DNA from: Adenophora triphylla var. japonica
Lineage: Eukaryota > Streptophyta > Magnoliopsida > Asterales > Campanulaceae
Length of the DNA: 64,000 nucleotides
Direction: 5' to 3'
Assembly (NCBI GenBank): GCA_022495995.1
Contig: JAFEMH010000077.1
Coordinates: 1-64,000 of the forward strand
Shown here: piece by piece, positions 1 through 10,474 of the stretch
How the letters are laid out: each line of letters starts with the position of its first letter
Position numbering within the stretch: the first letter of the stretch is position 1
Notes under the pieces: generated by a model
Database searches by the model: none
What the model was told of the DNA's origin: nothing
The model's input: the letters and a program-made list of their open reading frames with translations, nothing else
Position numbers and translations under genes: made by a program

Positions 1-766
1 TTTGCTTGGGAAGGGGAGATTTAGCTTTGAAATCAAGATTTTATGTATGAAAATGTTTTTTAGGGTTTTGAAAATATGTTTGTAAGAAGTAAAAACAACT
101 TTGAAAGAAATGTTGATCCTTGTAGAGGATCATCCATGGAGATGAACTTCCATGGTGATCCTCTTGGATCTAGGGCAAGAAGTGAACAAGTTACATCTTC
201 AAAGTATGAGATGCATGCATGGATGAGAGATTTAGGGTAGGAAGAAGGAGGTTATACCTATCTTCTTTTGTGTTTTGTGTTTGAAGCTTTGAGTTTTGAG
301 AGTGATTTAGTGAGTGAGATTTGGGAAAATGATTGAGAAAAAGGTGGCAATTCAAAGGAATTCCCACTGTTTTCTACAAGATTTTCGCCAAGGTGCTGGC
401 TGTGAGTTCTTGTTCCTTTTTTTCTGAGACTGAAGGGCTTAATTTATAGGCCTCTGAAAATTCCCTTTTCATCCGCGCGGATCATTGTGGCAGCGTGCAC
501 TGTTCATTAATTGCAGCTGCAGGTTTTGGACATAAGGAATATTTTCAAAATATTCAAACTGGTTGCTGTTTTTCAGCTTGCCAATTCGGGTTTTTTCAAT
601 TTCTTTTTTTTTTTAAGATTCTTTTCTTGATTTAACCTTAAATGGCAATCCCTAATCTACCCTTACTTTGTTAGAAAGGTTAGGAATTGTTAGAAATGTT
701 AGGAATGTTAGGGATTTCGTTAATTTTCTAACGAAAATACTAACGACTCAAATTGGAGCACTTACA
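1..766 (-). mobile_element. LTR 'A', left copy (minus orientation, cut by window start)
   Basis: This stretch is the reverse complement, with mismatches, of 10897-11705. On the minus strand it starts at 766 with TGTAAGTGCTCC, the TG expected of an LTR end, and runs left out of the window. A TATA box (TATAAATT on the minus strand, 441-448) and a GC palindrome ATCCGCGCGGAT (471-482) lie where a U3 promoter would be, so transcription would go left. No purine-rich tract lies just outside 766, so it does not look like the 3' LTR of the neighbouring Tat element; it is more likely the 5' LTR of another element, or a solo LTR. Family not recognised. Confidence 0.7.
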
Positions 767-901
767 ACTGCGAGCCTCCAGAACTGATTGGTCTCTACTT
801 TTTTTTTAGAACTGCTGTATACTTTTCTTTTATCATTTTTCGAACTGCCCCTAACCAATTCTGTTTCTTTTCAGAGTAGACCCCGAAGAATATAACTTCT
901 A

Positions 902-2608
902 ATGGCCCCCCTGAGCGCCAAAGAACTGAAGGCCAGAAACATGAAGGCCCAGAAAGAAGCGGCGCTGAAGAGGCAAGCTGCCCTGAGAGCGGCCCCGGGC
1001 AAGGAAGCCAGTCTTCCTGTGGCTAACAGGAAGGATGTCAATACTTTAACTGGGCCCAAAGTGGTCCTTACCAAGGATCTGCCTCCACCCCCAAAGGGTC
1101 CTCCTCCTGCCCACGCTGTCCGTGCCTCCTCCTCTCCTGGCCGCACCATTTCCTCCGGGCATAACCAAGAGCCCAGGAAGAGGAATGAGAGAGACGGGGA
1201 CTTGGGGCACAAAGAGAGGGGCTCTAAGTTCCAGAAAGTTGGGGATGCACCCCTCCGGGCTACCACTACCTCCGCGGCGATCTCCTCTACCGCTCCTCTA
1301 GAAGGGAGAATCCTCTGCTCGGCCTCCTACCCAATGGCCTCCCTTAGCACTCGTGAGGAGACACTGACCGTTAGGAAGAGGCTATCTGATGTGCCCGCCA
1401 TTACTGGGGTGGACATCTACATAAGGAATGCCAACAATTCTGCCGTAGGGATCGGTTTGATAAACCGGCTCTTCTCCCCGGACTTCTACAAGAACGTAGT
1501 GGCCAAGGAGAATCCGTCTGCCCTGATGGGGGACATTGGCCTTGCCCTTACTAAGGTTGGGACCATTCTGTCTGTTTTATTTCCCCAAGGATTTCTGATT
1601 TTTGCTCAAAATTTTTTATCTTTCTCCTCGCAGGCGGGCAACAAGGCTATGAGGCTGCCGGAATGCTGCGATAGTTTGTCCACGGAGGTTAATAACAACA
1701 CCAAGATCTTGGCGGACAAACTCCACAAGCTGGAGCAGTCGCAGGAGAAGGTGAAGACCTTGAACTCTATCTTGGATGCTAAGGAGAAAACCCTCTCCGC
1801 GAAGGAGGCTGATCTGAAGGACTTCTCCGACCGGCTGGCGGTGGTGGAGAAGGACCTTGAAAAAGCCAAGGGGAAGCGGAATGAGCTCCGCGGGCACAAG
1901 GCCAAGTGGGAGCCCCGCAATGCTGAACTGTCCAAGAGATTGGAGGCCTCCAAATCTCAGATCCTCATTCTGGAGGCCAAGGTGGATGACCTCTTCGACC
2001 AGCTGCTCCCCTATAAGCAGTTTGAGTTGGAGAGGGAGAACACACTGGAGTTTGCCCGTAAGGAAGCGGTGGAGCAATTTAAGAACTCCGAGGAGTTTAA
2101 GAACCTTCTTATCGCCGAGGGCGGCGCCCAGTATGAGGCTGCCTGCAGGACGCAGCTACGCAACTTTGCTGCCACGGGCAGATATTCAGCTCAGCAGTTG
2201 GCCATAATAGGCTCATTGGTGGCTACTGATGTTGTGTGTCATCCCGGGCACGCACTAGTTCCTCTGTCTAAGGAGGAGGTCAAGGGTTTGGAGCTGGCCG
2301 CAGCGGCCTCCTTGCCTCATGTGGCTGAAGTCACGGCCACAGACCTGATGGGCGAAGTGGATGCCCTCAGATTTGGGGACGAGGAGATGCCCTACGAGGA
2401 TTCCATTTCCCGCGTCTTTCCCAATGGACCGGCAATTGGTGAACTTTTTCCTGCACGGGCAGCTCCTATCCATGCTTCCACCGAGGCCCCTTTCGACCCT
2501 ATCACCGATCTGCTGGTGACAACAAAGCTTCCTTCCCCAACCCCAGCGTCAGAAGTGGCCGAAGAGGCAGCCTCTGAAGATCCCAAGGGGCAAGCTCCTT
2601 TAGCTTAG
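902..2608 (+). CDS. Antisense ORF of Tat element 1 (coiled-coil protein, Transposase_28-type C-terminal part)
   Basis: Open for 568 codons on the strand opposite to gag-pol. The first ~120 residues are basic and rich in Ala/Lys/Pro (MAPLSAKELKARN...), followed by a segment with LSDVPAITGVDI that has a counterpart (LSDVPPLTGI) in the antisense gene at 48583-49274, then a long Glu/Lys/Leu coiled coil at about residues 250-390 and a low-complexity acidic tail. GTTGGG at 1556 and CTCCTCGCAG ending at 1633 bound a probable 78-nt intron that keeps the frame, so the 26 codons rich in Phe/Leu there are probably not translated. A pyrimidine tract and CAG at 864-874 look like a 3' splice site before the ATG, so upstream exons (the Transposase_28 domain and promoter) were probably lost at 766/767. 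Function unknown; probably a retroelement accessory protein. It could be non-coding now, but the long open frame argues for recent constraint. Confidence 0.75.
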   Translation: MAPLSAKELKARNMKAQKEAALKRQAALRAAPGKEASLPVANRKDVNTLTGPKVVLTKDLPPPPKGPPPAHAVRASSSPGRTISSGHNQEPRKRNERDGDLGHKERGSKFQKVGDAPLRATTTSAAISSTAPLEGRILCSASYPMASLSTREETLTVRKRLSDVPAITGVDIYIRNANNSAVGIGLINRLFSPDFYKNVVAKENPSALMGDIGLALTKVGTILSVLFPQGFLIFAQNFLSFSSQAGNKAMRLPECCDSLSTEVNNNTKILADKLHKLEQSQEKVKTLNSILDAKEKTLSAKEADLKDFSDRLAVVEKDLEKAKGKRNELRGHKAKWEPRNAELSKRLEASKSQILILEAKVDDLFDQLLPYKQFELERENTLEFARKEAVEQFKNSEEFKNLLIAEGGAQYEAACRTQLRNFAATGRYSAQQLAIIGSLVATDVVCHPGHALVPLSKEEVKGLELAAAASLPHVAEVTATDLMGEVDALRFGDEEMPYEDSISRVFPNGPAIGELFPARAAPIHASTEAPFDPITDLLVTTKLPSPTPASEVAEEAASEDPKGQAPLA

Positions 2609-3694
2609 GATTTGTATTTTCTTTTTGTTGTAATAGATTGATAGGACTTTGTAACCATTTTTTATATCATTAATAGAAGTATTTTTCTTACTTGCTTTTC
2701 TGGATTGCTTATCTTAATTGCTTGTCCTTGTAGGCTGTTTTGAGTGTTGGTAATATTCGAGTACCTTAGTACTTGCATTCTTGCTTTTTCTTTTTCCAGC
2801 GTTTTTTGACTGCACAATTAAATTTTATACTCTCCTTCCGCGGTCAAAGGCTTAGTAGGCCTTGTGCCCGCGTTTTTTGAGTTTTCCTGACTCTGTATTC
2901 AAAATCACTTGGATTTTTCGTGAGAGTCAGCCCTATTTCTCTGTGACCGCGTTTGTTTGGCCTTGTGGCAAACTTTGAGGCCTTAACCCCGTTTGTCTAT
3001 TTGGATTTGTTAAACTCTTTTAATCACTCCCATCCATTTACACTTATTTTACGACCTTGCGAGTCCTGGTGTAAGCAAAAAGCAGCCAAGGCAAGCTACT
3101 TTCATAGGGCATGTAGAGTGTGGCCGTGAGGCGATAGTCTACGCAACAGTAGATAGGAGCATATTTAGCATATTGACCCTTTAACCTACCGACATCTGTA
3201 TCCACTATTGGTGATTCACGCGATTTGACCCTTTATTCAAAACTTCTTGAGTTTTTTGTGAGGGTCTTGTGGCGATCATGTAAGCGGGCTCATATGTTGG
3301 CCTTTGTCACATACAGGCATGCGAGTAACGACCCTAAAGAAGGCCTTCGCGCATTTAGTGGGTCCGGGCTTTGGCCTTTGTCCCCACTTGCATCTATATC
3401 CACTTTTTCTTGGTGGTACCACACGGACAGGACAGTGTGTCGTGTCCGCGATCAAGTACGGGCGTAATGGCCTTTGTACTTATATACGCTTGCGGATTTC
3501 AATGGATCTTTGCGCATCAGTAGGTAGGAGCTCATATGTTGGCCCCAGAACCTACTGGCATCCGCTTGCGGGCATCCACCTCAGCTTTTGAGGCTGGTGG
3601 GAATAATGTTACAACAGTTTTGCACAAAAATTTGATGGTAACTTCATACTTATATATATAGGGGTCTATACTCCCTCAAAAATTTACAAAGATA
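2609..3694. other. Spacer between antisense ORF and integrase, with degenerate repeats
   Basis: No gene is supported. The first ~100 bases hold T-rich and AATAGA-like sequence suited to 3'-end formation of the plus-strand ORF. From about 2840 to 3600, phrases recur in diverged form: TCAAA..CTT(G)GA.TTTTTCGTGAG followed by GGTC or AGTC at about 2898-2930 and 3235-3268, and CAGTAG(A/G)TAGGAGC near 3149 and 3520. These look like an old tandem repeat array, as often seen between integrase and the 3' LTR of Tat elements. Confidence 0.5.
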
Positions 3695-4584
3695 TCAAAA
3701 GAAGTACTTTTTAAGGTGATCGCTATTCCAAGCGTGCTTGAGCTCTTTTCCTTCCTTTGTTCGCAATATATAGGTGCCCTCCTTGATTATTTTGGTGACC
3801 TCATACGGATCCTCCCATTTCGGGGAGAGCTTGTTGAAACCAGGTTGAGTCCCTTGGACCTCCACATTTCTGAGTACCCAATCTCCAACTGAAAAACTCC
3901 TCCTATTTACTCTTTTATCGTGGTGCTTCTTAGCCTTTTGCTTGTAGTTCACCATTTTTTCATTTGCCCACATTCTCTTTCCTTCGAGATCGTCCAGGTC
4001 ACACCTTCTGTTTGCCTCGTTTTGAGACTCATCGAAGTATGTGACTCTGAACGAGGGTAGGGCAACCTCGATTGGAGCCATTGCCTTTGACCCATACGTG
4101 AGCGAGAAAGGAGTTTCTCCTGTTGAGTTTCTGATTGTGGTGCGGACAACCCACAATGCGGTCTGGAGCTCGTCCAACCATCGTCCTCCTCGCCCCTCCA
4201 AGTTTTTCTTTAGGGCGGTTAGGACTAGCTTGTTCACGGCCTCAGCTTGGCCATTTCCCTGGGGGTAAGCAATTGTAGACTGACGATGCTGTACCTTCAT
4301 TCTCATACATTCAGCAGTGAATTTTGAGGAGAACTGAGTGCCATTGTCCGAAATTATTGCTCGTGGAACCCCAAATCGGCAATAGATGTGATCGTGGACA
4401 AAATTGATAGTATTCTCCTCGGAGATAGTGGCTAAGCCCTTGGCCTCTATCCACTTGGTAAACTAATCCACGGCCACAACGACATACTTAATGTTTCCTC
4501 GAGCAGTTGGGAATGGTCCAATGAGATCAATCCCCCACGTATCAAACGGCCACAATAGTACAACCAAAGTTTGCTCTGTTGATG
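3695..4584 (-). pseudogene. Integrase, core end and C-terminal part (Tat element 1)
   Basis: The open part (to 4306) reads through the end of the rve core (STIAYPQGNGQAEAVNK, RWLDELQTALWVVRTT, TGETPFSLTYGS) into the Gypsy C-terminal domain with VGDWVLRNV and LKHAWNSDHLKKYFF. Upstream, to 4584, the coding sense continues in another frame with a stop near 4463, through a block matching the catalytic core, until the hAT insertion. Catalyses integration of the cDNA. It is a pseudogene because of the stop or frameshift and the 1.2-kb insertion. The stop at 3695 is followed by the spacer and the antisense ORF. Confidence 0.85.
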
Positions 4585-4592
4585 GTAGTCTA

Positions 4593-4783
4593 TAGGGATG
4601 GCAATCGGATCGGATCGGATCGGATCAGCCATAATCCGTATCCGATCCGAATACTAAAAGGCCGTATCCGAATCCGATCCGATCCGAAATTACTTGATTT
4701 GAGCCCCGATCCGAACCCCGATCTGATCCGAAGCTGTAATTTTTTTTATTTTTTTTTGCATATTAACTGTCCCTAGGTGAACA

Positions 4784-4830
<47 letters not shown>

Positions 4831-5821
4831 GGGACAATAAACATTTCTGGAAATCTGCTCATAAACTCAAATGATGTACACAGGCACATTGAAAGATGAT
4901 TGAATAATCAGTTGTTAAATTGACAATCATTAATGTTTAAATTACAATGAGGCATGATTTATACCCCTTTGCTAATGTACTACTCTTACACATCCTTGCA
5001 GTGTTAAAGGGTTTAATTGGTCCCAGTTCATCAATGAAGGACCTTTACAGGGGAAACAAAATAAAAGGCGAATATATCAAGAAAACTAGCTGAAGTATAA
5101 ACACAAACTAACCCATTTTCTGCAAACATAAACAGAAAGCAAACATCAAAATATGGTATTTTTAAAGAAATTGAAATCCTCAACTGATTTAGACTTTTGG
5201 AGTTTAAATTTAAAGAAATGATTGGGAAAATACCTTAGATTTAGTTTTTGGGGTCGGCGGCAGAAACACGGTAAGATCGCCGACAAGAGACTTGTGAAGA
5301 GAGAGAGACCTTTGCGTCGCCAAGAGAGAGAGCGAGGGCCGCTGTTGCTGTGCTGCGGAGAGAGAGAGAGAGAAGGAATAGACGATCCGGAGAGAGGCGC
5401 AGGGAGGAGAGGAGGTCGCTGGTGGCTGGAGAGTGAGAGGAAGAACGGTGCGGCGTCGGCGTAAGGGGCTGGGGGAGTGAGTGGCGCAGAGAGCTCGGAG
5501 AGAGAGAGAGAGGGGCCTTCTTGGAATGAATGAAAACATAGGTAAAATTTTCTTTATATATTAAGACTTAAATTAAATGTAAAGTTAACAAAACATGAGG
5601 GGTATAATTGAATATCAAAACCCTATTAAAACGGATCGGATCGGATCGGATCTCGGGTCGAATGCATTTCGGATCGGATCGGATCGGGTTCAGATCGGAT
5701 CATACCATAAACCGAACCCGATCCGAAATCCGATCGGATCGGGAAAATTTCTGCCAAATTCGAATTTTTCGGATCGGATCGCCTTCGAAACGGATCGGGT
5801 TCGATAAAATTTCCATCCCTA
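4593..5821. mobile_element. Non-autonomous hAT element with GGATC-rich ends, inserted in integrase
   Basis: The 8-bp direct repeat GTAGTCTA flanks it at 4585-4592 and 5822-5829. Terminal inverted repeats read TAGGGATGG at 4593 and CCATCCCTA ending at 5821. Both an 8-bp target duplication and short TIRs are the hAT signature. The outer ~200 bases at each end are packed with the CGGATC/GATCCG motif, which on known hAT elements would be candidate transposase-binding sites. The interior holds a poly(A) run (about 4786-4828) and a GAGA-rich segment (5300-5510). No transposase is encoded; the ORFs across the GA tract are low complexity. Removing one duplication copy restores continuity of the integrase sense, so it inserted after the Gypsy element. 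Confidence 0.93.
5300..5515. repeat. GA-rich low-complexity tract inside the hAT
   Basis: Repeated GAGAGA blocks with interspersed GC-rich sequence. On the opposite strand it gives a Ser/Leu/Pro/Arg-rich frame that I regard as composition-driven, not a gene. It resembles pyrimidine-rich 5' UTR sequence on the minus strand, so capture of a host UTR is possible but not shown. Confidence 0.5.
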
Positions 5822-5829
5822 GTAGTCTA

Positions 5830-6026
5830 GGGATGTCCGCAAATCTTTGGCATTTGTCACATTTTCTTACGTACTCCTGTGCATCTCTTCTCATTGTAAG
5901 CCAAAAGAATCCCTGGAACTTGATCTTGTCTGAGAGAGTGCAAGCACCGGAATGTCCGCCACAAACTCCTTCATGAACCTCATAGAGTAAGTTGGTGATC
6001 ATGTGAGTTTTAACGCATCTTAGCAA
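5830..6026 (-). pseudogene. Integrase N-terminal zinc-binding part (Tat element 1)
   Basis: Shows the HHCC-type zinc finger of retroelement integrases: two His (VHEGVCGGHSG) and the two Cys (VRKCDKCQRFAD). It is the upstream half of the integrase cut by the hAT at 5821. It follows the archaeal-type RNase H in the same minus-strand order. Together with 3695-4584 it makes up one interrupted integrase gene. Confidence 0.85.
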
Positions 6027-6044
6027 AGGCTTGATGAATGATCG

Positions 6045-6644
6045 TCAAAAAAGTACTCCATCCAGGACGAGGTATTTTGCGGACACCTTTCCAATGGCCC
6101 TAGCCCTTGCTGGATCTTCGGGGAGGGTCTGCTTCTCGATGTAATCCTTGATCTCATCTACCCAGTCCCTTACTTGATCCTCAATGTTGTTTATCTGAAT
6201 TCGATCTATAGCAGGTCTCTCCGTGAATTCTATCTGGCAATCTGTCTCTAAGTCTATGATTTCTTGATCGGTTATTCTGGAGAGGAGGTCAGCCTTCGTG
6301 TTATCCTCTCTCATGACTTGGTTCAGCTCATAGTAGGTGAAATTTTTAATGAAGGTTTTTGCAAGACCGCAGTACTGAGTTAGTACTGGGTTGATAGTAT
6401 CGTACTCCCCCCTAATTTGATTTACTATGAGCTGAGAGTCACTATTGATCTCAATGTTCTGAACTCCCAAGTCTCTTGCCAATTCCATGCCCGCTATAAT
6501 CACTTCATACTCAGCTTGGTTGTTTGATGCCTCGAACTTGAATCTCAAGGCTATTTTGAATTTCTCCCCGTAAGGCGCGATCAGGAGTATGCCCGCTCCA
6601 CTTATCAACTTGCTCGCATAACCGTCCACGAATAAAGTCCACAC
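6045..6644 (-). pseudogene. Archaeal-type RNase H domain (second RNase H of Tat element 1)
   Basis: WTLFVDG near the start supplies the first catalytic Asp, SNNQAEYEVIIAGMELA supplies the Glu, and INSDSQLIVNQIRGEY the second Asp; NTKADLLSR carries the last Asp. This arrangement is the RVT_3/archaeal-like RNase H, acquired by Tat-lineage retrotransposons in addition to the usual Gypsy RNase H. It is a diagnostic feature for the lineage. After the fold, an acidic linker leads to the integrase. The domain itself is intact in frame, but it is part of a broken polyprotein. Confidence 0.88.
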
Positions 6645-6713
6645 TTCTTCTGGACGCTCTTTTGGATGTACGCTCTCAGTGTCCGAGCTATCTGGGGCTT
6701 CCTCTGACTCTGC

Positions 6714-7713
6714 TCACTTTCTCTTACCTAGGTCGTTGTCTGCCAATTTAAATGAAGATTCTGCCACAAAATCAGCTAAGGCCTGTGCTTTGATTGCCCT
6801 TCTCGGGGAGTAGGTGATCTGGAACTCAGTGAGTTTGATAGACCAAGCAAGTATTCTCCCCGAGGACTCTGGTTTATGCAAAACCTTTCTAAGCGGGGCC
6901 TCGGTTAGTACAGTTATAGGATGTGCAGAAAAGTAAGCTCTTAATTTTCGAGCAGATACAAGCAAGGCGTAAGCTAATTTCTCTATATTAAGATAACACC
7001 CTTCTACGATGGACAATGCCTTAGATACATAATAAACCGGTTTTGGGAGTTATTATCCTCCCTTAATAGAACAACAGCTATTGCCAGATCAGTAACTGCT
7101 AAAAACAGAAAAAGCTCTTCCCCGGGCACCGGGCTGCTGAGTAGAGGGGGCTGCCCGAGGTATGTCTTGACTTCTTCAAAAGTTTGATGGCAGTCATGAC
7201 TCCACGTAAATTTGTCAGCTCTCTTCCCCCCTTTTAGAGTTTTGAAGAAGGGGAGGCATCTCTCTGTTGACGCGAGATGAAGCGGCCAAGTGCGGTGATG
7301 CGGCCATTGAGTTTCTGCACATCCTTTACGCAAGCAGGAGGCTTCATGTCCAACAGCGCTTGAATTTTCTCGGGATTAGCCTCTATTCCCTGCTGGTTGA
7401 CCATGAATCCAAGGAACTTGCCCGCCTTCACCCCAAAAGCACATTTCAGGGGGTTTAGTTTCATGTTATTGCGGCGCAAGTTTTTGAAGGTTTCCTCCAC
7501 GTCGAGCTTGTGGGAGTTTTCCTTTGTCTTTATAACCATGTCATCGATGTAGGCCTCAAGGTTTCTGCCTAGTTGGTTTTTGAAGACAAGATTGACCATT
7601 CGTTGATAGGTGGCTCCTGCATTTTTTAGCCCAAAGGGCATCATGGTGTAACAGTAAGTCTTGTCCGCAGCGATGAAAGCTACGGAGCGGACATCTTCAG
7701 GAACCATCTGCAT
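6714..7713 (-). pseudogene. Reverse transcriptase (C-terminal two thirds) and Gypsy RNase H (Tat element 1)
   Basis: 7713-7234 carries RT palm and thumb motifs: YCYTMMPFGLKNAGATYQRM and the catalytic YIDDMV. It then reads LGFMVNQQGIEANPEKIQAL. The sequence starts abruptly at the palm block normally preceded by the fingers and the first catalytic Asp motif; directly upstream lies the protease-RT linker, so roughly the first third of RT is deleted. Frame changes near 7260 and 7030 separate RT from two RNase H pieces (TWSHDCHQTFEEVKTYL; YLNIEKLAYALLVSARKLRAYF, LADFVAE). The enzyme would copy element RNA; this copy cannot. Confidence 0.88.
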
Positions 7714-8053
7714 CTGATGGTAGCCCGACCTTAACTGTTTGCTCGGGGAAGTGGAAGTTGATTACCACCTCCTCGAGCTCGTCGTTAGGTCGAAGGTCGC
7801 TGATTTCACGATTGTGCAAGGAGTCAATGACAATAGTTGGGGGGTTGACCTGGGCTCCGGTCAGCGCTGCCATGGAGTATATGACCTCACGGTCAATCTT
7901 TCCCTCAATTCCCCTATCAATATAACCTCCCTCTATAGGGGCCAACTGTTTTGATTTTCTGCTCATCTTGAGCTCCACCTTAGTGGTATGAAAAGAAAGC
8001 ATGCCAATTGGAATGGGCGCCGACACAAGTGCAAGGGCTTTTCCTTTTTTCAA
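7697..8053 (-). pseudogene. Protease-RT linker region (Tat element 1)
   Basis: Contains IDREVIYSMAALTGAQVNPP and SDLRPNDELEEVVIN, a linker type seen between protease and RT of plant Tat/Athila polyproteins as far as I recognise it. It overlaps the RT frame by a few codons in another frame at about 7713, which marks the deletion/frameshift junction. No enzymatic role is assigned. Confidence 0.6.
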
Positions 8054-8140
8054 TTTGTCCTCGCCCTCTTTCTGCGAGCAGGACGTCCGACCTTTATTAG
8101 CTTTTCTCTTCTCCTCAAGTGCTCGAAGGAATCTCCTGGA

Positions 8141-8626
8141 CTAATTCTTGATGGTAGTAACCCCGCCCGGGGTGTTAAATTTCACCATTTGGTGGGGAAC
8201 GGAAGCAACTATTCTCAATTCGGCCTGAGCAGTTACGCCGAGAATGGCATTGTATTGGGAAGGAAGATCGACCACCATGAAAGTAATTTTGGCCGTCTTC
8301 TGCATGGGTTTTTCCCCAATAGTTACTTCAAACACGATCGTCCCCTTTACCCCAACGGCGTGATTGGTGAACCCCTCAAGCATACCCGCATACGGAGTCA
8401 GGTTAGCCTCGGTCATTCTCATGCCTGCCAAGGTGTGGTAGTAGAGTATATCCCTGGCCGCGCCCGTATCAATTAAAACTCGGTGTATGTTGGCTCGGTT
8501 AATTTTTATGTGAAGAGTTATGGGCTGAGTAGAGTGGAATAGGGAGGAGGCAAGTTCACTCTTTTTGAACCCTATTTCCTGCTCTTTCTCAGGAGCCATT
8601 GGGGGGATTGAGAAAACCTTCTCCAA
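8141..8626 (-). pseudogene. Aspartic protease domain (Tat element 1)
   Basis: HRVLIDTGAARDILYY holds the D-T-G active site of retropepsin-like proteases, and ITFMVVDLPSQYNAILG corresponds to the second conserved strand (usual ILGR). It would mature the Gag-Pol polyprotein as a dimer. The frame ends at a stop at 8141, where the next part continues in a different frame. The domain itself looks complete. Confidence 0.85.
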
Positions 8627-8784
8627 TGTTCGAATCTGAATGGAGAGTTGTTTGTTGGATGGAGGCTACTCGCCAATGAAATTAATGTCATAATCCCCCA
8701 AATCGTCATCGTAATTGTCTCTCTCATTTCTCTCGGGGCCACGCGTGCCTCGTGCTCGCTGCTGATTATTGTTATTGGGGGCAT

Positions 8785-10332
8785 TGTTGTGGCCCTTAAC
8801 CCATTTCGTTAGATATTTCGCAGAACTTGGCCCTACTCCTTTCGTTAGGCTTCCGAATCATGGGGGAGGAGGAGGAAATTCAGAGGCTCTCATGATCTGT
8901 GCCCGCGACTCAGTGAGGGGGGTATAAACTGTTTCATCCACAACTTTTCGGAGTTTATCCGACCCGCGGCCTAGGTTTTTGCCTTGATTGTTAGCGCGGG
9001 CAGGCTCTGGGGTGGTGTCCTGGACCTGGCTGATTCTTGCTTTTGCGGGTGCGCGGGCAGCAGGCTCATTAGGTTCTTCCGCGGAGGCAATGGCAGAGGC
9101 CCTTTCATACATCTCCTCGACGGTTTTTGGTCGGTTGGAGGCAAAATTCATTTTGAGGAAGGAGGAGCTGAGGCCACCCTCAAAGCAGAGTCTGATGTCC
9201 CCCTCTTCTAAATTCACAATCTCCTCGCTCATCTTTCGAAACCGAGAGATGTAGTCTTTTGTGGTCTCGTTTGCGGCCTGCTTGACGCGAACAAGATCTG
9301 TCTTTGGTCGCGCGGGCTCACCGGCCCCAGCAAAGGCATTTAGAAAGAGGCTTCTAAACTGACTGAAAGATTTGATGGTCCGGGGCTTGAGGGCCAGCAT
9401 CCAAGATAGGGTCTTGCCCGTGAAAGTTGCAGCCAAGGCCTTGCACATCACCGATTCGTCTGACGAGAATAGGGCCATCTGTCCCTCGAATCACCCCATA
9501 TGGATCTTGGCATTCTTGGAGCCCCCATATGTATCCATCTGGGGGGGGGCTTGCCCTTCTGAATATGTGCCTGAGCGATCTTGTCGCTGAAGGCATCCAT
9601 TGTGCAGCCACATCTCTGGGCTGCCTTTTGGTGGGTTTCCCACATCTCGTGCATAAATTTGACAAATTTCGGGCTCTGATTATCAACTTTCTGTTTTTTA
9701 GCACGTGGAGTCACGGCCTTCTACCTGGCCGGAGCCAAGGGTCTGACGTGGGACTTCGCACGTCGATTTGATTGTGCCTCTTCCCCAGCCTCCTCGCTAT
9801 CATCCACATGCACCACACTGCGTCTGGCCAGCTGTCCGCGATTAAGGGTTGGTTCAACCCAGTTTGCCCCCCTAGCCTGACTAGCAAGCGAGTTAGCGGG
9901 GGCTCGTTGGGAGAACCTTTGTGACCATTGGGGGAACTGCAGTCCGCCGTTTGCCTCTATCTCAAACATCTCCATTTGAGCGTCATTGATGGCCATGACC
10001 TCAGCGACCAACTTGGATTTGGCGGCGAGGATCTCCTACCTCTTCAGAATTTTTGCTCCGGGGAGAGTGGAGTGTTTAAGGCGGTGTTTTTATAGGAGCT
10101 TGGGGAGTTTTGAGCTGTTGTTGAGGAGAGCTTGGGCTTTTTCAGCTTTGGATTCATCCGTTAGCCTATGTAGAACCCTTTGAACAGGGGAGAAGCTCTT
10201 TTGTGGCTGAGAACGGGCCCCCATCCTATTAAAAACGGAGGTCGTAGCCTTATCTTTATTGACATTGGAAGGTGAGGCCTGGTCATCCACATGCATGGTT
10301 AAATGATCAGCGTTTTCCAAAGTTTTAGACAT
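8785..10332 (-). pseudogene. Gag (Tat element 1)
   Basis: The main open segment, 9478-8858, is a Retrotrans_gag core: LSWMLALKPRTIKSFSQFRS...F, VKQAANETTKDYISRFRKM, ALCFEGGL-type ending (RLCFEGGLSSSFLKM). Upstream, in changing frames, come an N-terminal Ser/Gln/Lys-rich region beginning near 10332 (MSKTLENADHLTMHVDD) and an Arg-rich segment at 10011-9721. It forms virus-like particles in the cytoplasm in functional relatives. I see no clear CCHC zinc knuckle. At least three frame changes or stops break it, so it is a relic. Confidence 0.8.
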
Positions 10333-10451
10333 GTTTTGAAAAGAAGAAAATGACTGAAAAGAAGAGCCGTTTGACAGTCAGCTGTTTAGAACACAAAGTG
10401 TGTCTGAAAACAAAGAAATTTAACGAGAAACAAATGACGTTTTTCGGCATC

Positions 10452-10471
10452 GGAACCACTGATGACGCCAA
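10452..10471 (-). other. Primer binding site of Tat element 1
   Basis: On the minus strand the sequence TTGGCGTCATCAGTGGTTCC resembles the TTGGCGCCGTCTGTGGGAA-type primer binding site common in plant Tat and Athila elements. It lies immediately downstream of LTR B and upstream of gag, as required. The tRNA cannot be named with certainty. Confidence 0.6.
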
Positions 10472-10474
10472 GCT

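Noticed and set aside
1..766. LTR A as the natural 3' LTR of Tat element 1
   Set aside because: Its orientation fits, but there is no polypurine tract next to 766 and the element's own LTR B beside the primer binding site has a different sequence.
1606..2586. Minus-strand and alternative-frame ORFs under the antisense ORF
   Set aside because: Shadows of the 568-codon plus-strand frame; no recognisable domain.
3225..3591. Plus-strand ORFs in the spacer of Tat element 1
   Set aside because: Composition and repeats of the spacer; no homology pattern seen and no conservation in element 2.
5210..5539. Ser/Leu/Arg-rich open frames as a gene
   Set aside because: Driven by the GAGAGA tract; no domain, and the frame lies in a non-autonomous hAT.
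7739..8476. Plus-strand ORFs across the protease region
   Set aside because: Shadows of the minus-strand protease and linker, which show real motifs.
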